A DNA stretch of 9,256 nucleotides from DATKEG01 sp035544515 (GTDB lineage Bacteria > Acidobacteriota > Vicinamibacteria > Fen-336): assembly GCA_035544515.1 (NCBI GenBank), contig DATKEG010000050.1:1-9256 (forward strand), read 5' to 3'. Positions 1-5,986 of the stretch are shown piece by piece; position 1 is the first letter of the stretch, and each line of letters starts with the position of its first letter. Made by a program: the position numbers and the translations under genes. The notes beneath the pieces were generated by a model that worked only from the letters and a program-made list of their open reading frames with translations, was not told the origin of the DNA and ran no database searches.

Positions 1-1
1 C

Positions 2-2857
2 GCCCTGGTCGCGCTGGCGGTCGCCGCCGCGACCGCCTGTCGGCCGCCCACCCCGGTGGGCAAGCCCGCCGCGACCCCCTCTCCCACGCCGCCGCCGCTC
101 TCGAAGGCCGTCCGCGAGACGCTCGCCCGCCTGCCGCTCGAGGCGCGCGTGGCCCAGATGGTCGCGGTCCGCGCCTCCGGCCTGTACCAGCACGCCGACT
201 CGGCAGGCGCGCGGCGGCTGCGGCGCGAGGTGCGCGACCTGAAGGTCGGCTCGCTCGTCGTATTCGAGTCCGAGGTGGGCTCCTTGCGCCGCGTGCTCGA
301 GCGTCTGCAGGCGGTGGCCGAGGTCCCGCTGCTCGTCTCCGCGGACATGGAGCGGGGCCTGTCCTTCCGCGTCCGGCGCGGCGTCGTGCCCCTGCCCTAC
401 GCCATGGCCATCGGCGCCACGCGCTCCGAGGACGCGGCGCGGTTCAGCGGCGAGGTGGCGGCGCGCGAGGCGCGCGCGCTGGGCCTGCACTGGGCGCTGG
501 CGCCGGTGGCCGACGTCAACAACAACCCCGCCAACCCGGTCATCAACATCCGCTCGTACGGCGAGGACCCGGAGCTGGTGGCGCGGATGGCCGCGGCCTT
601 CATCCGCGGCGCCCGGCAGGGCGGCCTGCTCACCACCGTGAAGCACTTTCCGGGGCACGGCGACACCGCCGTGGACAGCCACCTGCAGATGCCCACGCTC
701 ACCGCGGACCGGGACCGTCTCGACCTGGTGGAGCTGCTGCCCTTCCGCATGGCCGTGGACGCCGGCGTGGACGCGGTCATGCTCGGCCACATCGCCGTGC
801 CCTCGCTCGACCCCAGCGGATCGCCGGCCACGCTCTCGGCGCCGGTGGCCACGACACTGCTGCGCCGCGAGCTGGGGTTCCGGGGGCTCGTGGTCACGGA
901 CGCGCTGGAGATGGCCGGCGTGCGCAAGGGGACCTGGACGGGCGAGGCGGCGGTGAAGGCGGTGCGCGCCGGCGCCGACGTCATCCTCCTGCCGCCGGAG
1001 ACCGACGTGGCCATCCAGTCGCTCGTGCGGGCCGTGCGCGAGGGCATCCTGACGGAGGCGCGGATCGACGCGTCGGTCGGACGCATCCTGGCCGCGAAGG
1101 AATCGCTCGGCCTGCTCGCGGGCAAGGTGGCGCCGAAGGAGCCGGCCGAGAGCGCGGTGGGCCGGCCGGAGGACGTGGAGCGGGCGCTGGAGATCGCGCG
1201 GCAGTCGATCACGGTCGTCCGCAACGAGGGGGGCGTCCTCCCGCTGCGCGCCGAGGAGCCGCTTCGCATCCTGCACCTCGTCCTCTCCTCGGACCCGCGC
1301 ACCGACGCCCTGGTCATCCAGGGCTTCCCGGAGGACGAGCTGGCCCGCCGGCGCATCCCGTTCCAGACGGTCTACGTCGGCCCGGACGTCTCGGAGGAGA
1401 AGGCGGCCGAGGTCGTCTCGCGCGCCGAAGGAGCCACGCACGTGCTCGCCTCCGTGTTCGCGCGCGTGGCCGCCTTCCGGGGCACCGCGGACATGCCGGA
1501 GGGGCAGGCCGCGCTGCTGCGGCGGCTCCAGGCGGGGACGACACCGCTCGTGATCCTCTCCTTCGGCAGCCCCTACCTCCTGCGCCAGGTGCCCGAGGCG
1601 GGCGTGTACGTGTGCGCCTACGGCTGGCCGGAGACCAGCCAGCGCGCGGCGATCGCCGCGGTCCTGGGCGAACATGCGGTAGGGGGGAAGCTGCCGGTCA
1701 CGCTGCCGGACCTGTATGACTACGGCCACGGGCTCAACATTCCGAGGCGCGCCATGACACTCCGCGTCGCTCGACCCGAAGAGGTGGGCTTCCGTGAGGG
1801 CGGCCTGGCCGCGCTCGACGGCGTCATCGACCGCGCGCTCGCGGCCGGGGCGTTCCCCGGAGGCGTGGTCGCCGTGGGCCGGGACGGCGCCCTGGCGGAG
1901 CTGCGGCCCTTCGGCCGGTTCACCTACGACCCCGGCGCGCCGGCCGTGAAGGCCGACACCGTCTACGACCTGGCCAGCCTGACCAAGGTCGTCGTCACGA
2001 CTACGGTGGCGATGATCCTGGTGGACGAGGGCCGGCTCGACCTCGCGCGCCCGGTCTCCGCGTTCATCCCGTCGTTCCGCGGCGGGGACAAGGACAAGGT
2101 CACGGTCGAGCACCTGCTCACGCACTCGTCGGGAGTCGACTGGTGGGCGCCGCTCTACAAGGAGATCGCCGGCCAGCCGGAGTACGTGCGCAGCATCGTG
2201 GCCATGGACCTCAAGCACGCGCCCGGGGCCAAGGCGCTCTACAGCGACCTCGGCCTCATCCTGCTCGGCGAGATCCTGCAGCGCGTGGCCGGCGAGCCGC
2301 TCGACACGTTCGCGCGGAAGCGCATCCTCGAGCCGCTGGGCATGAAGGACACGCTCTACCGGCCCGGCCAGGGCCTGCGGCCTCGCATCGCCCCGGCGGA
2401 GATCGTGGCCGAGCGCGGGGGACTCGTCCACGGCGTGGTGCACGACGAGAACGCCATGGCCCTCGGCGGCGTCGCTCCGCACGCGGGCCTGTTCGGCACC
2501 GCGCCCGACCTGGCCCGCTTCGCCCAGATGATGCTGGACGGCGGCGTGTTCGAGCACCAGCGGATCGTCTCCCGGGCCACGGTCGAGCAGTTCACGGGCG
2601 CGATCCGGGTGCCGGGCTCGAGCCGCGCCTACGGCTGGGAGAAGCCGACGGCGGAGAACTCGGCGGGCGCGCGGCTGTCGCCCTCCGCCTTCGGCCACAC
2701 CGGCTTCACCGGCACCTCGATGTGGATCGATCCCGCCCGGAGGCTCTTCGTCATCCTGCTCACCAACCGCGTCCACCCCACGCGCGAGAACAGCCAGATC
2801 CGGCAGGTGCGCAAGGACGTCCACGACGCCGCGGTGGACGGGCTCGCGGAACCGTGA
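2..2857 (+). CDS. nagZ: NagZ-type GH3 beta-N-acetylglucosaminidase fused to AmiE-like serine hydrolase, lipoprotein (5' partial)
   Basis: This bifunctional exported enzyme is predicted to remove GlcNAc from muropeptides or glycan ends and to strip the peptide or act as an esterase/amidase through a second domain. Numbering takes the GTG at 56 as residue 1. The GH3 TIM barrel spans about 15-350, with the NagZ signature KHFPGHGDTAVDSH (K196 to H209; Asp207-His209 is the acid/base dyad of NagZ) and the nucleophile Asp282 in VVTDALEMAG. A GH3 C-terminal alpha/beta domain covers about 375-560. A class-C beta-lactamase-fold domain covers about 588-930, with S641-L-T-K644, Y729-S-D and H881-T-G. The frame is open to the window edge, and codons from position 2 encode a hydrophobic Ala/Leu/Val stretch ending in ATAC (Cys at 38-40). 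This reads as the end of a lipoprotein signal peptide, so the true start lies upstream and the GTG at 56 is not it. The lipobox is loose, with Ala rather than Leu at -3. Fusions of this kind are known; in B. subtilis NagZ (YbbD) and AmiE (YbbE) are separate neighbours. The family call is firm; the second domain's substrate is inferred. Confidence 0.93.
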   Translation, partial: ALVALAVAAATACRPPTPVGKPAATPSPTPPPLSKAVRETLARLPLEARVAQMVAVRASGLYQHADSAGARRLRREVRDLKVGSLVVFESEVGSLRRVLERLQAVAEVPLLVSADMERGLSFRVRRGVVPLPYAMAIGATRSEDAARFSGEVAAREARALGLHWALAPVADVNNNPANPVINIRSYGEDPELVARMAAAFIRGARQGGLLTTVKHFPGHGDTAVDSHLQMPTLTADRDRLDLVELLPFRMAVDAGVDAVMLGHIAVPSLDPSGSPATLSAPVATTLLRRELGFRGLVVTDALEMAGVRKGTWTGEAAVKAVRAGADVILLPPETDVAIQSLVRAVREGILTEARIDASVGRILAAKESLGLLAGKVAPKEPAESAVGRPEDVERALEIARQSITVVRNEGGVLPLRAEEPLRILHLVLSSDPRTDALVIQGFPEDELARRRIPFQTVYVGPDVSEEKAAEVVSRAEGATHVLASVFARVAAFRGTADMPEGQAALLRRLQAGTTPLVILSFGSPYLLRQVPEAGVYVCAYGWPETSQRAAIAAVLGEHAVGGKLPVTLPDLYDYGHGLNIPRRAMTLRVARPEEVGFREGGLAALDGVIDRALAAGAFPGGVVAVGRDGALAELRPFGRFTYDPGAPAVKADTVYDLASLTKVVVTTTVAMILVDEGRLDLARPVSAFIPSFRGGDKDKVTVEHLLTHSSGVDWWAPLYKEIAGQPEYVRSIVAMDLKHAPGAKALYSDLGLILLGEILQRVAGEPLDTFARKRILEPLGMKDTLYRPGQGLRPRIAPAEIVAERGGLVHGVVHDENAMALGGVAPHAGLFGTAPDLARFAQMMLDGGVFEHQRIVSRATVEQFTGAIRVPGSSRAYGWEKPTAENSAGARLSPSAFGHTGFTGTSMWIDPARRLFVILLTNRVHPTRENSQIRQVRKDVHDAAVDGLAEP

Positions 2858-4107
2858 ATCGGATCGCCGCCTGGGCGGCGAGCGTGGCCGGGCTCTCCCT
2901 GGGCGCTTGCGGCGCGCGCGCCGCGCCACCCCCGCCGCCCCCCGGCGGGGCGGCGGCCGTGGTGAGCGTGGGCCTCGAGCGGGTGGAGACCGATCGCGGC
3001 GGCGCGCTGCGTGCAAAGCGTCTCGGCCTGGTGGTCCACGGCGCGTCCGTGGCCGCGGACGGCCGTCACGCCGTGGACGTGCTGCGCGGTCTCGGCCTCG
3101 ACGTCGTGCGCCTGTTCTCGCCGGAGCACGGCCTGCGCGGCCGGGCCGGGGCCGGGATCAAGGTCGCCGACGGGCGCGACCCCGGGAGCGGGTTGCCGGT
3201 CGTCAGCCTCTACGGCGAGAAGACGAAGCCGGCGCCGGCGGACCTCGCCGGCCTCGACGCGCTCGTCTTCGACCTGCAGGACGCGGGCGTGCGCTTCTAC
3301 ACGTACAGCTCGACGATGCTCTTGTGCCTGGAGGCGGCGGCCGAAGCCGGCATCGAGCTCGTCGTGCTCGACCGGCCCAACCCGCTGGGCGGCGAGCGCG
3401 TGGAGGGTCCGCATCGCGACGCGCCGGAGGTGGTGCCGCTGAGCCTGGTGAGCCGCGCGCCCGGTCCGCTCGTCCACGGGCTGACGTTCGGCGAGATGGC
3501 CCGGTTCGTCAACGCGCGCCGCGCGTCCCCGGCCCGGCTCTCCGTGGTGGCGATGCGCGGCTGGCGGCGGTCGATGACCTGGGTGGACACCGGCCGGCCG
3601 TGGGTGAACCCGTCGCCCAACCTGCGCTCGCCGGAGGCCGCGCTCGCCTACCCGGGCACGGCGCTCCTGGAAGCGACCAACGCCACCGAGGGACGCGGGA
3701 CGGAGGCGCCGTTCCTGCTCCTGGGCGCGCCCTGGTTTCCCTCGGCCCGGCTGGCGTCGTCGCTGGCCGCGCCCGGCTTCGTGCTGGAGCCGGTGACGTT
3801 CACGCCGCGCGCGTCGGAAGCGGCTCCCGACCCCAAGCACCGTGACCTCGCGTGCGCCGGGGTGCGCGTCCGCGTGAGAGAGGCGGCGGCGGCACGGCCC
3901 TATGCCCTCGGCGTTGCCCTCCTGCACGCGCTGCGCCGCGAGCCGGCGTTCGGCTGGCGCCGCGAGGGCGCCCTCGACTGGCTGGTCGGCACGCGCAGGC
4001 TCCGCGAAGCCCTCGAGCGCGGCGACTCCGTCGAGGCGATCGTGGACGCTGACGCCGCCGCCATCGAAGCGTACCGCCGCGAGCGGGCGCCGGCGTTGCT
4101 CTACTGA
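2854..4107 (+). CDS. namZ: NamZ-type exo-beta-N-acetylmuramidase lipoprotein (DUF1343, GH171)
   Basis: This enzyme is predicted to release MurNAc from non-reducing ends of peptidoglycan fragments outside the cytoplasm. The protein is 417 aa, the usual size for the family. The GTG start at 2854 is chosen because it gives a textbook lipoprotein signal: Arg3, a hydrophobic stretch and LGAC with Cys19. A Pro-rich tether follows (about 25-30). Family motifs are clear: FSPEHGLRG at 88-96 (Glu91/His92, the likely active-site region), DLQDAGVRFYTY at 140-151, DRPNPLGG at 173-180, a WVNPSPN segment at 250-256, YPGT at 266-269, TNATEGRGT at 275-283 and GAPW at 291-294. The start overlaps the preceding stop as GTGA (2854-2857), so translation is probably coupled, and no good Shine-Dalgarno is visible. 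The N-terminal segment that usually carries Asn-Gln-Thr-Gly here reads VHGAS (61-65). The open frame extends upstream to 2143, but that part is an out-of-frame shadow of the fusion gene. The gene order matches B. subtilis nagZ-namZ. Confidence 0.93.
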   Translation: MNRIAAWAASVAGLSLGACGARAAPPPPPPGGAAAVVSVGLERVETDRGGALRAKRLGLVVHGASVAADGRHAVDVLRGLGLDVVRLFSPEHGLRGRAGAGIKVADGRDPGSGLPVVSLYGEKTKPAPADLAGLDALVFDLQDAGVRFYTYSSTMLLCLEAAAEAGIELVVLDRPNPLGGERVEGPHRDAPEVVPLSLVSRAPGPLVHGLTFGEMARFVNARRASPARLSVVAMRGWRRSMTWVDTGRPWVNPSPNLRSPEAALAYPGTALLEATNATEGRGTEAPFLLLGAPWFPSARLASSLAAPGFVLEPVTFTPRASEAAPDPKHRDLACAGVRVRVREAAAARPYALGVALLHALRREPAFGWRREGALDWLVGTRRLREALERGDSVEAIVDADAAAIEAYRRERAPALLY

Positions 4108-4120
4108 CGTCGACGGAAGA

Positions 4121-4179
4121 AACGCAGAGAACGCAGAGATCCGCAGAGACCGCAGAAGGAGAAGAGCGTTCTCTGCGTT
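4121..4179. repeat. GCAGAG direct repeats with a 14-bp perfect inverted repeat between convergent genes
   Basis: Two exact 9-bp units, AACGCAGAG at 4121-4129 and 4130-4138, are followed by two degenerate 10-bp units, ATCCGCAGAG (4139-4148) and ACCGCAGAAG (4149-4158). The first 14 bases, AACGCAGAGAACGC (4121-4134), are exactly complementary to GCGTTCTCTGCGTT (4166-4179), leaving a 31-base loop that holds the other copies. The element is much less G+C-rich than its surroundings. It sits between the end of namZ and the end of the symporter gene, where a bidirectional transcription stop is expected. There is no strong T-tract on either strand, so an intrinsic-terminator role is only possible. A dispersed intergenic repeat family is the other reading. 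Confidence 0.7.
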
Positions 4180-4194
4180 GAAGGGTTCGTTCCT

Positions 4195-5643
4195 TCAGCC
4201 GGTCTTCGGGCGCAGGACCTGGCTCAGGGCCCAGCCGACCGCGAACGTGACGACCGCGCCCACGGCGACGTTCCAGGTCCAGGCCACGCCGGGGACGCCG
4301 AAGAGGAGGGGGGCCAGGCGGCCCACGGCGAGGCTCACCACGAGGCCGGTGACCATGCCCGCCATGGTGCCCGCCGAGGTCGCCGTGCGCGTGAGCACGC
4401 CGAGCAGGAACGCGCCGACGGTCGGGCCCGAGGCGTAGCCGAGGGCGGCCAGGCCCTCCTGCAGCGCCGAGTCGACGCCCTGCGCCAGCACCGCCACGCC
4501 CATCTGCGCCAGTCCCCAGACCACCGTGAAGATCCGGCCGACACGGAGCTGCTGCGATTCGCTGGCCTGCGGACGGACGTAGGGCAGGTAGAAGTCGCGC
4601 ACGGTGGTGGAGGCCATGGAGTTGAGGGACGGGGAGAGCGCCGCGGCCACGATGGCGGCCAGGATCAGCCCCAGGAGGCTGCCCGACAGCTCCGTGGACA
4701 CGAACGTGGGCAGCACCTCGTCGCCGCGCGCGAAGGGACGGCCCTGGTAATACGCCCAGAAGAGCGTGCCCAGGAACAGGAACAGCGCGAACTGGGCCAT
4801 GACCAGGAAGCCGGAGAGGACGAGGCCGATGGTGGCGTCCCGGCGGCTGCGCGCCACGAGCAGGCGCTGGACGAGGTAGTGGTCGGTCCCGTGCGTGGCC
4901 AGGGTCAGGAACATCCCGCCGATGACGCCGCCCCAGAACGTGAAGGGCTGGGTCAGGTCGAGGGAGAAGTCGAAGACCCGTGTCTTGCCCGCGGCCGTGG
5001 CCGCGGCCAGGGCGCCGGACACGCCCGCGGGCAGCACGGCGATCACCGCCATCAGGCACACGAGCGCGCCGATGAGGTAGACGAACATCTGGACGGTGTC
5101 CGTCCAGATGGTGGCGGTGACGCCTCCCTCCTCGGTGTAGGCGATCATGGCCGCGCCCAGGATCACGATCCACACCCACTCCCACTGCGGGCCGCCCGCG
5201 GCCACGGCCAGCACCAGCGCGGCCGCGTGCAGGCGGATGCCGTCGCCCAGCGTGCGGTACATGAGGAAGATCGCGGCGGCGGTGGCGCGCACCGAGCCGC
5301 CGCCGAAGCGCCGCTGCAGGAGCTCGTACGAGGTGTAGATCTCGCCGCGAAAATAGGCGGGCAGGAAGAGGACGGCGATCAGGATGCGGCCGAGGACGTA
5401 GCCGATGACGAGCTGGAGGAACGTCCAGTTGCCGTTGTAGGCCAGGCCCGGCGCGCCGATGAAGGTCAGGGTGCTGGTTTCGGTGGCCACGATGCAGGCG
5501 GCGATGGCCCACCAGGGCACGCTGCGGCCGCTGAGGAAGTAGTCGCGGACCGAGCGCCCGCGGCGCCCCAGCCAGATCCCGAACGTGGTGATGGCGGCCA
5601 CGTAGACCAGCAGGACGACGATGGCCGCGAGCGGCAGGTGCAC
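4195..5643 (-). CDS. Sodium:solute symporter (SSS family), substrate unknown
   Basis: This inner-membrane secondary transporter of 482 aa couples Na+ entry to solute uptake (TC 2.A.21). About 13 hydrophobic segments are visible, starting at residues 4-24 and 42-66 and ending at 452-478, which is normal for the family. Characteristic parts are DYFLSGR (34-40) after TM1, ATETSTLTFIGAPG (53-66) in the next helix, EIYTSYELLQRRFGG (101-115), and AALSPSLNSMASTTVRDFY (334-352), which matches the TM8 Na+-site segment of the family. The start is a GTG at 5643, immediately before TM1. It lies 9 nt after the TAG of the small upstream gene, in the same frame, and no convincing Shine-Dalgarno precedes it, so translation probably depends on coupling. 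The gene converges on namZ. Import of amino sugars released by the neighbouring hydrolases is conceivable, but nothing in the sequence defines the substrate. Confidence 0.92.
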   Translation of the reverse strand: MHLPLAAIVVLLVYVAAITTFGIWLGRRGRSVRDYFLSGRSVPWWAIAACIVATETSTLTFIGAPGLAYNGNWTFLQLVIGYVLGRILIAVLFLPAYFRGEIYTSYELLQRRFGGGSVRATAAAIFLMYRTLGDGIRLHAAALVLAVAAGGPQWEWVWIVILGAAMIAYTEEGGVTATIWTDTVQMFVYLIGALVCLMAVIAVLPAGVSGALAAATAAGKTRVFDFSLDLTQPFTFWGGVIGGMFLTLATHGTDHYLVQRLLVARSRRDATIGLVLSGFLVMAQFALFLFLGTLFWAYYQGRPFARGDEVLPTFVSTELSGSLLGLILAAIVAAALSPSLNSMASTTVRDFYLPYVRPQASESQQLRVGRIFTVVWGLAQMGVAVLAQGVDSALQEGLAALGYASGPTVGAFLLGVLTRTATSAGTMAGMVTGLVVSLAVGRLAPLLFGVPGVAWTWNVAVGAVVTFAVGWALSQVLRPKTG

Positions 5644-5652
5644 GGCCGGGGT

Positions 5653-5919
5653 CTATCGCCGGCCGGTGAGCTGGTGGCCGATGACCTGGAGGGCGGAGCC
5701 GAGCCGCCCGATCTTGCGGTTGCGTGCCTGCTGGGCGAGGGCGTCGTCCGCGGGCGGCACGACCGCGCGCGCCTCGCGCTGGAGCCGCTCGATCTCCTGC
5801 CGCAGCAGGTTCAGCTCCGCCGGGGTGAAGGTGCGCAGGGCGTTGGCGCCGAGCAGGACCATGCCCTCGGCCACCTGCGAGGCCATGGCCGGTGCGCTGC
5901 CGCCGATGTAGTTGGCCAT
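5653..5919 (-). CDS. Small soluble helical protein of unknown function, upstream partner of the symporter
   Basis: I do not recognise this 88-aa protein. It has no signal peptide and no membrane segment. A small/hydrophobic N-terminal part (about 1-30) is followed by TPAELNLLRQEIERLQREAR (about 32-51), a strongly amphipathic helix suited to a coiled coil. A basic C-terminal third contains ARNRKIGRLGSALQVIGHQL (about 65-84). Amino-acid balance and G/C-rich third codon positions support a real gene. It is not one of the small membrane partners known beside some SSS transporters (YjcH/DUF485, YhdT/DUF997 or DUF4212), since those have transmembrane helices. It ends with TAG at 5655-5653, 9 nt before the symporter start and in the same frame, so the two are surely co-transcribed. 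The ATG has no Shine-Dalgarno but is preceded by TATAAT 8 nt upstream, which suggests a leaderless transcript. Confidence 0.8.
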   Translation of the reverse strand: MANYIGGSAPAMASQVAEGMVLLGANALRTFTPAELNLLRQEIERLQREARAVVPPADDALAQQARNRKIGRLGSALQVIGHQLTGRR

Positions 5920-5927
5920 AGCCGGCG

Positions 5928-5933
5928 ATTATA
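5928..5933 (-). promoter_or_regulatory. Perfect -10 hexamer TATAAT for the small-protein/symporter operon
   Basis: On the minus strand TATAAT lies with 8 bases between it and the ATG at 5919. A transcription start 6-8 nt downstream of the hexamer would fall at or within two bases of the start codon, so the mRNA would be leaderless or nearly so. No TTGACA-like -35 is seen at a spacing of 16-18. The A+T-rich hexamer stands out in very G+C-rich surroundings. Confidence 0.6.
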
Positions 5934-5951
5934 CGCGCGGCGGGCGCGATT

Positions 5952-5963
5952 GCCGGCGCCGGC
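5952..5963. promoter_or_regulatory. 12-bp perfect palindrome GCCGGCGCCGGC in the divergent promoter region
   Basis: The sequence equals its own reverse complement. It lies between the two -10-like hexamers of the divergent genes, covering roughly the -35 region of the rightward gene, which is where an operator could act on both. In DNA this rich in G and C, such palindromes also arise by chance, so operator function is speculative. Confidence 0.25.
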
Positions 5964-5974
5964 GCGCCCTGGAT

Positions 5975-5980
5975 TAGAGT
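5975..5980 (+). promoter_or_regulatory. Candidate -10 hexamer TAGAGT for the rightward membrane-protein gene
   Basis: TAGAGT matches the TANNNT core and agrees with TATAAT at 4 of 6 positions. It ends 6 bases before the ATG at 5987, and no purine-rich Shine-Dalgarno lies between. The arrangement mirrors the TATAAT on the opposite strand and suggests a second leaderless start. No clear -35 is seen. Confidence 0.45.
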
Positions 5981-5986
5981 TGCCGG

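Noticed and set aside
2..1200. Reading the GH3 domain as a plant-polysaccharide beta-glucosidase
   Set aside because: The KHFPGHG...DSH signature with its Asp-His dyad is specific to the NagZ branch of GH3, and the neighbouring AmiE-like and NamZ genes agree with peptidoglycan as substrate.
2143..2853. Upstream extension of the NamZ frame to the GTG at 2143
   Set aside because: It would overlap 700 bases of the serine-hydrolase domain in another frame, reads as Arg/Pro/Gly-rich noise, and would bury the clear lipoprotein signal starting at 2854.
1770..2857. Reading the C-terminal domain as an antibiotic-resistance beta-lactamase
   Set aside because: The SxxK/YSD/HTG fold is shared by esterases, peptidases and AmiE-type enzymes. 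Fusion to NagZ and Asp in place of the YAN Asn point to a cell-wall or esterase role, with nothing indicating resistance.
4108..4194. CRISPR-like array from the GCAGAG repeats
   Set aside because: The units are 9-10 bp and contiguous, without spacers, and no cas gene is nearby; it is a short tandem/inverted repeat.
5970..5985. Sigma-54-like promoter (TGG...TTGC) before the membrane-protein gene
   Set aside because: The GG and GC elements are separated by 9 rather than 10 bases and the -24 box is otherwise poor; the TAGAGT -10 reading fits better.
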